Assembly: GCA_002633005.1 (NCBI GenBank)
Contig: NMRA01000633.1
Location: 37,398 to 87,363, forward strand
DNA: 49,966 bases
Source of the DNA: Phoronis australis
Lineage: Eukaryota; Phoronida; Phoronidae
Reading direction: 5' to 3'
Shown: one piece after another, positions 36,601 to 39,960 of the stretch
How the letters are laid out: every line of letters begins with the position of its first letter
How positions within the stretch are numbered: the first letter of the stretch is position 1
Program-made: the position numbers and the translations under genes
Notes under the pieces: model-generated
What the model saw: only the letters and a program-made list of their open reading frames with translations
Databases searched by the model: none
Told to the model about the DNA's origin: nothing

Positions 36601-38759
36601 AGGCATCTATTAGTGAGATGATGCTATCATCCTGTTTTTGGATGGAATCGAGGTATTTTGCGCCACCTAGTGGCCATTTTTGCTGTTTTCGAATCTTGTT
36701 TTTGGCGTCCACCCCACGATCGATCAAATCATTCTAGGGATGGTTTTGAAAATTGGCGTACATGTTTTCAGTGTGAAGAGGACGTTTGATGATGGTGACT
36801 GGCTACTGTGGCGCCTCCTAGTGGTAGTTTCGTTTGTCTTTTGCCCATTGCGTATATCCAAAACCCACTGCAGGATCTTTATTAAATTTGATAAGTGAAT
36901 TTATATGAAGATAACAGATGACAACTTTCAGGCAGATCGAATGGACACTGTACCCACAAGTGCCAATTTCATTTTATTCCATTTTCCTTTATTTCTCTGA
37001 AGCTCCTTGATAGATTTTTATGAAATATGGCATGTTCCCATATTTGGAGGGATTGTACATTTTTGCGCCATCTACCATAGTGGCCATTTCTATGATACAA
37101 ATGAATAATCCTAAAAGCACACCATTTGCGATGCATTGGTGGGCACATTTCAACGCTCTGCGTTGCTCTTGTTTTTGATGATGAAATAATTGTTTGTGAT
37201 CTTATTCATACATCTGAAAATTTACCCAATGACTGGTGCAGGCAATAACATTAGCCATCCATTGGAATGTAGTCTGATAAGTTATCCTGTTATTGACAGC
37301 AACTGGTTATCAGCTCTATGTTATTGGTGACTCTAATCTAGTGTTACAGGCATGGTTTGACATGTTATTCTAGCATAGACAACTGGTTATCAATTCTATA
37401 TTAATTAAATCAGTTTTTGGCTAAAGTAAGATTGAAAAATGGACGATCTCTGCACAAATAAAAAAGCTCATGTTCAATAAACATTTCGTCTGTTCATTAG
37501 TCTAAGACATCATCAGGATAATGATTTACAGAGGACAGCAAATGCCAACATACAGCTCGGGTAACATCCATAAAGCGAAGTAAGAGATACAGGGAATTCT
37601 AAGTAGCTGGTCATCACCAAAGTTGCAGGGTCACTGAGCTCTGCAGGTTATTCAGAGATCATGTCTAATGAATAGACGAAATGTTTATTGAACATGAGCT
37701 TTTTTATTTGTGCGGCGATAGTCCATTTTTAATCAATTCTATAATATTAGTGGCTACAATTTAGTGAATATAGACGTGGTTTGCATCAAGATCATTCATT
37801 TCAATGGTTTATGACCTGGAATTCAGATATAAATTATCATGAACTTGTAATGAATCAACTCAACTACTAGTTACTAATTTTTCACATTCCAGCTTCCGCC
37901 AACGTTGTGTCCAAACCACCGACGACGAGCGATTGACCGGTTCAAGAAAGCTTTGTTTGCTCCGCAGAGTACGTCTTCTAACTTGAAGACAGAGCTCAAG
38001 AAACTGCTAAATAGCTCCCGAGAGTTTATTGAACTCAACTTGGGCTTGTCTGAAACCTCGCTGTTATCCAAACATGCAAATTTAGAGACAGAGGCACTGA
38101 CAAGTAATGGGGAAAAACAGGGTAAGAAGTTGACAAAGGTACTAGGCCAGTATGTCAGTCTTGAGTAACCTTTTCTGAGAGTGTTGCATGATTAAAGTGG
38201 AACTTGCAGACTAATTCATTATCTCTGTGATTGCTTGGCCAAATTAGTTAGAAACACAACATATAGTGACGGTGTGAATAGGAAGTAGGTTGAAAATTAC
38301 CAAATATTTTTAAGAGTTTTGTGGTGAAAATGATCTGCAGCTGCAAATCACTGAACCGTGTGCAGTTAGTATCATGATGTGGTGCTGGGGAATAACAATG
38401 CATCAATATTATGAATTATTTAGTATATGATGATATTTAGAAATGTGCTGAATGCCAATATCACCAGTGTCCCATACGTCAGAATCAAGGACATTCAATT
38501 TGGTGTCCAAAATTTTAGAGACTGTCCAACATTGTAGACTGATTACCATACATTATTCTTGGTTATAGTGAGTCAGCATAAGTCACTGGATGCCGACAGT
38601 CACCACGTGGGCATCACATACGAACAAATGAACGGTATCATTGAGACTGTTCTGGTGGAATGTGGTTATTATGATATGTCACCCAACGCGCAACACAGAC
38701 GTATGCCTCTGGCCCCCATTGGTCAAGATGTGCTCCACAGGATCCCCTCGGCAAGCTGA
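3645..38759 (+). CDS. NEK10: NEK10, NIMA-related protein kinase with armadillo repeats (whole gene)
   Basis: Exons: 3645-3685, 5860-6042, 7217-7315, 7721-7926, 8406-8473, [exon 6 in the 8900-9254 array], 10232-10318, 13137-13226, 15459-15590, 18675-18771, 19293-19343, 20142-20327, 20907-21074, 21372-21545, 22292-22555, 23915-24017, 26933-27141, 27584-27654, 29112-29261, 31546-31663, 32531-32642, 33238-33417, 34704-34895, 35292-35404, 37893-38121, 38569-38759. All junctions are GT-AG and all phases agree except across exon 6, where 3n+2 bases are missing. The order (armadillo region, kinase, KKLERER coiled coil, GITYEQM C-terminus) is specific to NEK10 among NEKs. Seen: glycine loop G527-G532, K550, alphaC E576, HRD 655-657, DFG 675-677. 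The catalytic loop reads HRDLTPNN, with Thr where most Ser/Thr kinases have Lys, as in vertebrate NEK10. Known of the family: roles in ciliated-cell function, ERK signalling and the G2/M response after UV, and reported dual-specificity activity. Cellular role in this animal is inferred. Confidence 0.95.
3815..5600 (+). repeat. Copy of the CTCF-motif-bearing interspersed element (intron 1), interrupted
   Basis: It begins with a degraded palindrome around CATATTTATATGTGGGTG and then has the family's phrases ending in CTAGTGGC at about 3996, 4797, 4958, 5210 and 5363. It is split by the foldback insertion at 4088-4731. Same family as 35446-37171. Confidence 0.75.
4088..4731. mobile_element. Foldback (long inverted repeat) insertion
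   Basis: Arms 4126-4339 and 4505-4731 are near-perfect reverse complements, separated by about 165 bases. TATGCATTTATTAT occurs at 4074-4087 and again at 4732-4745, a 14-bp target-site duplication that restores the host repeat when the insert is removed. No transposase is visible, so it would be non-autonomous. Confidence 0.85.
5860..6042 (+). CDS. NEK10: NEK10 exon 2
   Basis: Acceptor TTGGTTTCAG ends at 5859. The exon reads DAKDLQRLLDLLSTPASKQQ and ends near HQSTEALALEQF; it matches the vertebrate segment with SKQQLP and STEAVELENF. Donor TTCAG|GTATTT, phase 2. The donor lies in a 39-41 bp array that runs to about 6262. The reading frame stays open through the array to a TAG at 6272-6274, so retention or a later donor would extend the protein. 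Confidence 0.88.
6020..6262 (+). repeat. 39-41 bp array across the exon 2 donor
   Basis: Six copies of CCCTTGAACAGTTCAG|GTATTG-like sequence, with GTATT at 6043, 6084, 6123, 6162, 6202 and 6241. The first is the annotated donor. Confidence 0.9.
6416..6600. repeat. 45-bp minisatellite
   Basis: Units begin at 6416, 6461, 6506 and 6551 (TGCATTCAGAATGTGCACTT...), more than 95% alike by eye. Confidence 0.9.
6815..7126 (+). repeat. 3' fragment of the interspersed element (intron 2)
   Basis: It matches the 3' end of the 35446-37171 copy: AACAGACGATGACTTTCAGG, CTAGTGGCCATTTTTATGAT, and an end at GCTCTTGTT. Confidence 0.8.
7131..7246 (+). repeat. 59-bp duplication across the exon 3 acceptor
   Basis: 7131-7189 and 7190-7246 are copies. 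The second has TTGTTCCAG|TTCAAAG (used); the first has TTGTTCGAT|TTCAAAG, so the AG is lost. Confidence 0.9.
7217..7315 (+). CDS. NEK10: NEK10 exon 3
   Basis: Acceptor TTGTTCCAG ends at 7216. The exon encodes SSKFASERTFSS, a His-rich HHHHQ, then YFTKLLAALVQQRLCN, which aligns with the KNERNFS...LFQEIFTALVKNRL part of vertebrate NEK10. Donor AACTT|GTAAGT, phase 2. The acceptor and the first 30 bases of the exon are the second copy of a 59-bp tandem duplication; the first copy has lost the AG. Confidence 0.85.
7721..7926 (+). CDS. NEK10: NEK10 exon 4: start of armadillo region
   Basis: Acceptor TTTGTTTCCAG; donor ACAA|GTAAGG, phase 1. It encodes EWSERAPSENILRVLVCLRI then LMRDSTYQ, nearly the same as vertebrate EWVNRAPSIHFLRVLICLRL / LMRDPCYQ. 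The rest forms amphipathic helices expected of armadillo repeats. Confidence 0.95.
8088..8318. repeat. 31-bp minisatellite with internal palindrome
   Basis: About seven copies. Each holds GGAGTGTACTACACTCC or GGAGTGTAGTACACTCC, a perfect 8-bp inverted repeat around one base. Confidence 0.9.
8406..8473 (+). CDS. NEK10: NEK10 exon 5
   Basis: Acceptor CCTCATTTCAG ends at 8405; donor CACAAG|GTGTTT, phase 0. It encodes NIFQKLSAAVEQREWLVACG then AHK, matching vertebrate YIFQKLAAVKDQREWVTTSG / AHK, and ends at the same residue as the vertebrate exon. Confidence 0.93.
8885..9260 (+). repeat. 71-bp minisatellite containing NEK10 exon 6 sequence
   Basis: CAGCTTGGCCCAGAGGTAAG recurs at 8885, 8956, 9027, 9098, 9169 and 9240 with identical units. 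The array starts right after an N at 8884. Confidence 0.95.
8900..9254 (+). CDS. NEK10: NEK10 exon 6, present as five tandem 71-bp copies
   Basis: Exon 5 ends in phase 0 and exon 7 starts in phase 2, so an exon of 3n+2 bases is needed. Each 71-bp unit (8900-8970, 8971-9041, 9042-9112, 9113-9183, 9184-9254) starts after AG and ends before GT, is 3x23+2 long, and has no stop in the required frame. It reads VSLSASDVIVLHCSIHALTS then LAQ, which aligns with vertebrate NLLGARDTNVLLGSLLALAS / LAE. Either one unit is the spliced exon, or the array grew from the exon end and its true 5' part was lost at the N at 8884. Exactly one copy (or four) keeps the frame. Confidence 0.55.
9537..9622. repeat. 44-bp repeat, two copies
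   Basis: GGGTGGGTATATTAGAATAA starts at 9537 and 9581. The rest of 9261-10231 shows no exon. Confidence 0.8.
10232..10318 (+). CDS. NEK10: NEK10 exon 7
   Basis: Acceptor TTTCTTTTCAG ends at 10231; donor CAGAA|GTGAGT, phase 2. It encodes PQPRRMIGELNTVELLLRIL then QEYDSVSQ, aligning with vertebrate ECREKISELNIVENLLMILH / EYDLLSK. Armadillo-region helices. Confidence 0.92.
10339..10480. repeat. About 50-bp repeat, three diverged copies
   Basis: GAGAATTACTTACC...AGTCACATAC...GAGCTAATGGG recurs three times, starting 20 bases after the exon 7 donor. Confidence 0.8.
10685..10814. repeat. 32-bp minisatellite
   Basis: CCACTATGGTGTTTGAGTGT starts at 10685, 10717, 10749 and 10781. Confidence 0.9.
10978..11812. 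repeat. 17-bp array with unsequenced gap
   Basis: Over 30 copies of CTGTTACAGTTGTTACA with T/C changes, running into a 300-base N gap (11513-11812). Open frames across it are repeat artefacts. Confidence 0.95.
11813..13136. other. Intron 7, nothing recognised
   Basis: AT-rich intron with no repeat array and no supportable exon. Confidence 0.5.
13137..13226 (+). CDS. NEK10: NEK10 exon 8
   Basis: Acceptor ACCCTCCTTGCAG ends at 13136; donor CTCAG|GTAGGC, phase 2. It encodes LAATLLRILCNDSQVREDVK then LYDGIPIML (vertebrate AELLRLLCAEPQVKEQVK / LYEGIPVLL). The donor is the first of eight 42-bp repeat units, seven of which keep a GTAGGC donor. In the exon frame TAG at 13228-13230 follows at once, so only the first donor gives a full protein. 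Confidence 0.92.
13210..13535 (+). repeat. 42-bp array across the exon 8 donor
   Basis: Donor-like GTAGGC at 13227, 13269, 13311, 13395, 13437, 13479 and 13522, exactly 42 bases apart with one decayed unit at 13353. Each unit also repeats the exon-end motif ATTCCTATAATGCTCAG in altered form. Confidence 0.95.
13536..15017. other. Intron 8, nothing recognised
   Basis: No exon or element could be supported between the 42-bp and 22-bp arrays. Confidence 0.45.
15018..15193. repeat. 22-bp minisatellite
   Basis: Eight copies of CG(A/G)GCCCTGGTTACAATACTGT. Confidence 0.95.
15459..15590 (+). CDS. NEK10: NEK10 exon 9
   Basis: Acceptor CATTTTTCCAG ends at 15458; donor TTACA|GTAAGT, phase 2. It encodes LLHSDNIKLVWNIVWCLVQL and later MMGGIPLLLTLLQ, matching vertebrate LLHSDHLKLLWSIVWILVQV and the IWGGIKQLLHILQ segment. 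Confidence 0.94.
15840..16085. repeat. Degenerate 30-40 bp repeat
   Basis: TGTTCAGCTCAGACCCACAG-like units recur about six times with variable spacing. Confidence 0.7.
16351..16440. repeat. 30-bp repeat, three identical copies
   Basis: AATTTGAGTGAGGTAGCCCT starts at 16351, 16381 and 16411. Confidence 0.95.
16791..16975. repeat. 45-bp minisatellite
   Basis: CACAGGATGATTTGATACAT starts at 16791, 16836, 16881 and 16926, with partial copies at the ends. Confidence 0.95.
17126..17455. repeat. 27-bp array, left part
   Basis: About twelve copies of TGTATGTAATGYCAGTATTA plus TTGACTT. The 27-bp period keeps several frames open; these are not genes. Confidence 0.95.
17467..18268. mobile_element. TIR element inserted in the 27-bp array
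   Basis: ACCTAATTATCGGAC (17467-17481) pairs with GTCCGATAATTAGGT (18254-18268). A second, inner pair AACCTAAATATCGGACA (17484-17500) pairs with 18064-18080. No transposase frame is seen. It separates two blocks of the same 27-bp repeat. No clear target duplication was found. Confidence 0.75.
18276..18492. repeat. 27-bp array, right part
   Basis: Eight copies of the 17126-17455 unit. Confidence 0.95.
18675..18771 (+). CDS. NEK10: NEK10 exon 10
   Basis: Acceptor TTGCTTTTTAG ends at 18674; donor GAGGAG|GTAAAT, phase 0. It encodes DRKFVPERASVSSGPASASA and SGRTPVSATFEE. DRKFV matches vertebrate DRNFV; the rest is a Ser/Ala-rich loop within the armadillo region. Confidence 0.85.
19293..19343 (+). 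CDS. NEK10: NEK10 exon 11 (51 nt)
   Basis: Acceptor TTCTTCTCACAG ends at 19292; donor TCAAAG|GTGAGA. It encodes DIMNLFCLEKDASSRSK, 17 codons in phase 0 on both sides, so it could be skipped without a frame change. It sits where vertebrate NEK10 has a poorly conserved linker. Support is the splice sites and phase rather than strong similarity. Confidence 0.65.
20142..20327 (+). CDS. NEK10: NEK10 exon 12
   Basis: Acceptor ATCCTCCTTAG ends at 20141; donor TTACAG|GTATTG, phase 0. It contains LKAACCAALTELVLNDTNAH, almost identical to vertebrate LQAACCAALTELVLNDTNAH, then an NGVY...LILP segment ending the armadillo fold. Confidence 0.96.
20545..20852. repeat. 20-bp minisatellite with higher-order structure
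   Basis: GTACACATGGTTGTGTTTTG units. A run of variant units (GGTTTTTG then GGTTGTGGTTTA) appears twice about 100 bases apart, so blocks of units were copied together. Confidence 0.9.
20907..21074 (+). CDS. NEK10: NEK10 exon 13
   Basis: Acceptor GCTATCTTGCAG ends at 20906; donor TTGCCT|GTGAGT, phase 0. It encodes NAFRTLRFLFSMERNRQLFK and MFEMFIDIGHYVRD, among the best conserved parts of NEK10 outside the kinase domain. Confidence 0.97.
21301..21357. repeat. 19-bp repeat before the exon 14 acceptor
   Basis: AGGATCATTATAC(G/T)TGTTT starts at 21301, 21320 and 21339. Confidence 0.9.
21372..21545 (+). CDS. NEK10: NEK10 exon 14: kinase N-lobe, ATP site
   Basis: Acceptor CTATCGTCTAATAG ends at 21371; donor AAGGAG|GTGTGT, phase 0. 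It encodes the glycine-rich loop LGTGAFGSVYKV (G527, G529, G532) and the ATP-anchoring Lys in LAMKE (K550). A 19-bp repeat (three copies, 21301-21357) stops about 15 bases before the exon. Confidence 0.97.
22292..22555 (+). CDS. NEK10: NEK10 exon 15: alphaC helix and hinge
   Basis: Acceptor TTTCCTTTCCAG ends at 22291; donor ATCCAG|GTGAGT, phase 0. It contains ISELKIIQQQLKHPNVVRYY with the alphaC Glu (E576), then KLYIVMELIEGAP (hinge) and FTEERVWNIFIQ. All line up with vertebrate NEK10. Confidence 0.97.
22556..23370. other. Intron 15, first part
   Basis: AT-rich, no exon seen. Confidence 0.5.
23371..23481. repeat. 22-bp minisatellite
   Basis: Five copies of GAATTGAGTTTGAGAATGAA + GT. Two further arrays follow: 41-bp units at 23499, 23540 and 23581, and about 32-bp units (CTGAGACYGTCAGACATGAG) over 23750-23860. 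Confidence 0.9.
23915..24017 (+). CDS. NEK10: NEK10 exon 16: catalytic loop
   Basis: Acceptor TTGGTCTATTTTAG ends at 23914; donor ACTATCA|GTAAGT, phase 1. It encodes LRYLHKEKNIVHRDLTPNNI. The catalytic Asp is D657 and N662 the metal-binding Asn. HRDLT instead of HRDLK is shared with vertebrate NEK10. Confidence 0.97.
24060..24262. repeat. Degenerate repeat after the exon 16 donor
   Basis: Three copies of CTGTCAGTGTACA(C/T)TGCACTG and TGTGTTCACTTACCA at uneven spacing. Confidence 0.75.
24461..25300 (-). pseudogene. Decayed downstream part of the THAP-type gene
   Basis: One minus-strand frame is open from about 25300 to 24461 except for two TGA stops (25124-25126 and 24875-24877). It reads a Pro/Ser-rich linker, a 21-bp array encoding SLSLSQD repeats, then ELFRRYHVCGEGVTWRD, a W-x-C-x3-GH-x3-W motif (IHWECVAGHSAKWDS) and a hydrophobic helix. 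Invertebrate THAP proteins I recall have a similar C-terminal W-C-GH-W module. A neighbouring frame gives FDKFIVDLTKVL just before ELFRR, which suggests a one-base frameshift near 24860. I read this as a pseudogene or old transposase-like copy. Confidence 0.45.
24960..25098. repeat. 21-bp repeat within the THAP-type pseudogene
   Basis: CTGTCCTGACTAAGTGACAAA repeated five to six times; on the minus strand it encodes SLSLSQD units. Confidence 0.9.
25260..25303. other. Perfect 11-bp inverted repeat
   Basis: TGGTGCAAAGC and GCTTTGCACCA face each other across 22 bases. Possibly a relic of a small element; function unknown. Confidence 0.5.
25918..26373 (-). CDS. THAP zinc-finger domain exon (antisense in NEK10 intron 16)
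   Basis: On the minus strand an open frame from the Met at 26373 reads MCCTVAAPRCTHN, LHRFTMDD, a Trp, then YTMCGKHFLSSDYERD and LKKGAIPSLL. This is the C...C...C-x2-H layout of a THAP DNA-binding domain with its AVPTIF-like end. The first Cys pair has six residues between Cys 23 and Cys 30 of the longer open frame, more than the usual two to four, which may mean a small insertion or decay. THAP proteins are DNA-binding factors, many derived from transposases. Its likely partner is the decayed segment at 24461-25300. The frame ends at 25918, and whether the last 40 or so residues are exon or intron is unclear. Confidence 0.6.
   Translation of the reverse strand: MCCTVAAPRCTHNCLAHTLDMTLHRFTMDDTHCHTWLIRVNNTVPPVHKTYKVVENYTMCGKHFLSSDYERDMYTEVKVPAKQHLKKGAIPSLLIPGSALLPPPEKCIFEARSLVGCGLYCDSRPFSYYHPSQPGIFMKTSVKIQLGTTVC
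26834..26937 (+). repeat. 69-bp duplication across the exon 17 acceptor
   Basis: TCAATGCCCATATTACAGCT occurs at 26846 and 26915; ACAG|CTGA also occurs at 26837-26844. TACGGGTATAATGTCGACTT is duplicated between the two. Confidence 0.9.
26933..27141 (+). CDS. NEK10: NEK10 exon 17: DFG and activation segment
   Basis: Acceptor CCCATATTACAG ends at 26932, with a weak pyrimidine tract; donor AAAACT|GTAAGT, phase 0. It encodes DFGLAKIKQPDTSKMTSVVG, TILYCCPE (in place of APE), and DKSDIWAIGCILYQM. An upstream copy of the acceptor ends at 26863. Confidence 0.96.
27584..27654 (+). CDS. NEK10: NEK10 exon 18: kinase C-lobe
   Basis: Acceptor GCTACACTTACAG ends at 27583; donor GCTTG|GTAAGT, phase 2. It encodes IVEAKYDPIADDSYSNKISE then IVAC (the last Cys codon is completed in exon 19). 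It aligns with the vertebrate KIVEAVYEPVPEGIYSEKVT segment. Confidence 0.93.
27655..27736. repeat. 38-bp repeat starting at the exon 18 donor
   Basis: The intron's first 38 bases (GTAAGTTCACTGGACACAG...) are repeated from about 27693 with GTTAAG in place of GTAAG, and a third start is at 27731. Confidence 0.85.
28115..28268. repeat. 26-bp minisatellite
   Basis: Six copies of ATTAATGTTGAGAGTAGTCC + TCCCTT. Copies also occur at 28566-28673. Confidence 0.95.
28270..28680. repeat. Near-identical duplicate of 27712-28140 next to a single N
   Basis: 28270-28511 matches 27712-27953 with only a few differences, then lacks about 100 bases, then matches again through the 26-bp array (ATTAATGTTGAGAGTAGTCC...). 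It follows an N at 28269. An unmerged second allele placed in tandem is likely. Confidence 0.8.
29112..29261 (+). CDS. NEK10: NEK10 exon 19: end of kinase domain and coiled coil
   Basis: Acceptor TGCTTCTTTGCAG ends at 29111; donor CTAAA|GTAAGT, phase 2. It encodes CLQADPADRPDVVQVAGKMA (the conserved Arg of subdomain XI) and then SLEKKLERERKRT, a highly charged coiled coil nearly identical to vertebrate NEK10. Confidence 0.96.
29378..29602. repeat. 14-bp minisatellite
   Basis: About 15 copies of ACCATGGTGCACTA, each with a CCATGG palindrome. Confidence 0.95.
30350..30428 (-). mobile_element. tRNA-like SINE head
   Basis: On the minus strand an A-box-like TGGCCTGGTTGATAAG is followed by a good B box, GGGTTCAAGTCC, inside a pairable T-arm (GTGGG...CCTAC). 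The flanks do not give a complete functional tRNA, so a SINE or tRNA pseudogene is more likely. Confidence 0.6.
30445..31345. repeat. 17-bp array with 617-base gap
   Basis: CTGCTACAGACGCTACA units on both sides of an N gap (30483-31099). It resembles the 17-bp array at 10978 at about 13 of 17 positions. Confidence 0.95.
31434..31555 (+). repeat. 28-bp array across the exon 20 acceptor
   Basis: TTACAG|GCATTACACT recurs with AG ending at 31461, 31489, 31517 and 31545, exactly 28 bases apart. The last is the annotated acceptor. Confidence 0.95.
31546..31663 (+). CDS. NEK10: NEK10 exon 20
   Basis: Acceptor TCTGTTACAG ends at 31545; donor CTTAAG|GTATTG, phase 0. It encodes HYTEANKNMQNYQRLFLASQ and SSGGAASLK; vertebrate NEK10 has YFMEANRN and GAASLK at the same places. 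The acceptor plus the first ten exon bases occur four times in a 28-bp array. Confidence 0.93.
32030..32130. repeat. Duplicate segment of about 48 bp
   Basis: CAATCCTGACCCATTCACAC and CACAGACAAACAAAA occur twice. Confidence 0.85.
32531..32642 (+). CDS. NEK10: NEK10 exon 21
   Basis: Acceptor CCCTTTGTCTACAG ends at 32530; donor GAAAG|GTAAAC, phase 1. It encodes an acidic, Ser-containing stretch (DTDISDGVFSDSEVFDKL then QFQRNPTFSVDD). It corresponds to the acidic post-kinase tail of vertebrate NEK10; residue identity is low. Confidence 0.82.
32700..32782. repeat. 28-bp repeat, three copies
   Basis: GAGGGGTTGATTTGAAGGTA-like units. Confidence 0.85.
33238..33417 (+). CDS. NEK10: NEK10 exon 22
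   Basis: Acceptor AACTACTTGCAG ends at 33237; donor GTTACAG|GTATGT, phase 1. It encodes WASDDDSYPSSGSDSRESSN followed by a basic Pro/Arg-rich stretch (PRTPRGGSREPRRRLEL) and a Gln-rich end. Predicted disordered; support is phase, splice sites and position. Confidence 0.8.
33725..34045. repeat. About 53-bp minisatellite, six diverged copies
   Basis: CATCTAAGGCCTTGGCCGCA then ACTCTGTGACTCAATGTCTG recurs through intron 22. Confidence 0.85.
34345..34575 (-). mobile_element. tRNA-derived SINE
   Basis: On the minus strand from about 34570: GGTGTGGCTCAGTGGAATGA (A box TGGCTCAGTGG), then CCTGGGTTCATATCTTGG (B box) 30 or so bases on, then a non-tRNA body toward 34345. This is the usual SINE layout. 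Confidence 0.65.
34704..34895 (+). CDS. NEK10: NEK10 exon 23
   Basis: Acceptor ATATTTTCCGCAG ends at 34703; donor CGTCCCA|GTGAGT, phase 1. It encodes a Ser-rich disordered segment with PKSSRDSGICSGDPSPNASS and a Gly-rich end. The phases on both sides fit only this frame; a longer open frame over 34350-34919 is a shadow. DSGICS (34721-34738) fits the DSGxxS degron pattern. Confidence 0.8.
35292..35404 (+). CDS. NEK10: NEK10 exon 24
   Basis: Acceptor TTCTGTTTTCAG ends at 35291; donor TCACAG|GTAGGA, phase 0. It encodes RKVRQISDPILPMLNQLHKI then IYIS, almost the vertebrate RKVRQISDPIQQILIQLHKI / IYIT. Confidence 0.95.
35446..37171 (+). repeat. CTCF-motif-bearing interspersed element, near full length (intron 24)
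   Basis: It starts with the near-palindrome TGCGCCCACATATTTATATG + TGAGCGCA and ends at TGCTCTTGTT. Inside, a unit of about 450 bases repeats about three times, each with three phrases: GCGCCACCTAGTGGCC, GCCTCCTAGTGGC and GCCCCCTAGTGGC. No protein frame is seen. Its class is unknown to me. Confidence 0.85.
37433..37735. mobile_element. TIR element of about 300 bp
   Basis: About 70-base inverted ends: left has TTCAATAAACATTTCGTCTG, right has CAGACGAAATG-type complement (with AGACGAAATGTTTATTGAAC). It sits inside a diverged repeat (GGTTATCAATTCTAT on both sides). No transposase. Confidence 0.8.
37893..38121 (+). CDS. NEK10: NEK10 exon 25
   Basis: Acceptor TTTTTCACATTCCAG ends at 37892; donor AACAGG|GTAAGA, phase 1. 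It contains RRRAIDRFKKALFAPQST and NLKTELKKLLNSS, matching vertebrate RRVIERFKKSLFSQQS and NLKSEIKKL. Confidence 0.94.
38569..38759 (+). CDS. NEK10: NEK10 exon 26: C-terminus and stop
   Basis: Acceptor TTCTTGGTTATAG ends at 38568; stop TGA at 38757-38759. It contains VGITYEQMNGIIETVLVECG then YYDMS, matching the vertebrate EGITYEQMQTVIEEVLEESG / YYNF near the end of the protein. The remaining 23 or so residues are not conserved. Confidence 0.94.
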
Positions 38760-39960
38760 CCATGGGAAAGGAACTGACCACATGGAAAGAAGTGAACACT
38801 GGACAGGCTTGTGAGCAGGAAGACTCTGTACTGGAGACTAGGTACAAATATTGGCTAATCACATGACACGCTTTGCTTGAACTTTTACATTTCTTGCAAT
38901 GCGATTGGTCAGTTTTTTTAGTCCAATCTCATTAAAAATTTTGTTATGTTGGTGTCAAGAATGGCCAGAAATACTCCACCAGGATGTTGATGGACACACT
39001 CTGATTACCAGGATGTTGATGGACACACTCTGATTACCTGGGTGTTGATGGACACACTCTGATTACCAGGATGTTGATGGACACACTTTGATTACCAGGA
39101 TGTTGATGGACACACTCTGATTACCAGGATGTTGATGGACACACTCTGATTACCAGGGTGTTGATGGACACACTCTGATTACCAGGATGTTGATGGACAC
39201 ACTCTGATTACCAGGATGTTGATGGACACACTCTGATTACCAGGATGTTGATGGACACACTCTGATTACCAGGGTGTTTTGTCTAAACAATTCTAGCAGA
39301 TTGCTGTCAAAATGGTTTTGGGTATGTTTATATAACAAAAGAGGATTTGTGTAGAAATTATCTAATGCTTGTATGCTTTTTGTCCACAAAATGTGAATGT
39401 TTTCAAGATTTTGGTGGCACAGATATCTTCTTTGTTAAGGAAAGTCATTTTGAAGAGTAGAGGCAGTAATTTCAGTCAAGCCTTCTGTTGAGAATTCAGT
39501 ATGTTATTGATTGAATGGGATACCAAAGATTGCAAAATGAGTCTGTCATTGAGTATGGGCCAGTAATGGTGACCTGAGCTGAAGAATCTCTTTCATCTAC
39601 TCTCAGTTGGTTGGAGTACAAGTACACATATCAACTGCCCTTAACACAGTCCGTCCACTGTAAAGGTTGTTATTGGTACTAGCTAGCATTTGTGCACAAT
39701 CTAACTTATGTGTTATCAATCTAACTTATGTGTTATCGATTTCTTAACTATCATGGAACTGTTTGTAACAACCTTTCAGGATGTAGTAATGCTCACTGAT
39801 GTTCCATTTTTATCGAGTCCATCTTGAATCAACTTGTCACTGCTGCCCATGGATTGAACCACTGACATCCATGGTTGAACTGTTGACAGTTTTTATGCTT
39901 GGCAGAATGGTTCATTAAAAGTACAAGTTTATTTTTCTGTTATAATATTTGTGTATTTTT
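38760..39960 (+). other. Probable NEK10 3' UTR
   Basis: No coding potential seen after the NEK10 stop. It contains a 31-bp array (separate entry). ATTAAA at 39914-39919 followed by a T/GT-rich stretch is a plausible poly(A) site, but it is only a hexamer match. Confidence 0.35.
38970..39282. repeat. 31-bp minisatellite in the NEK10 3' region
   Basis: About ten copies of CCAGGATGTTGATGGACACA + CTCTGATTA. Confidence 0.95.
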
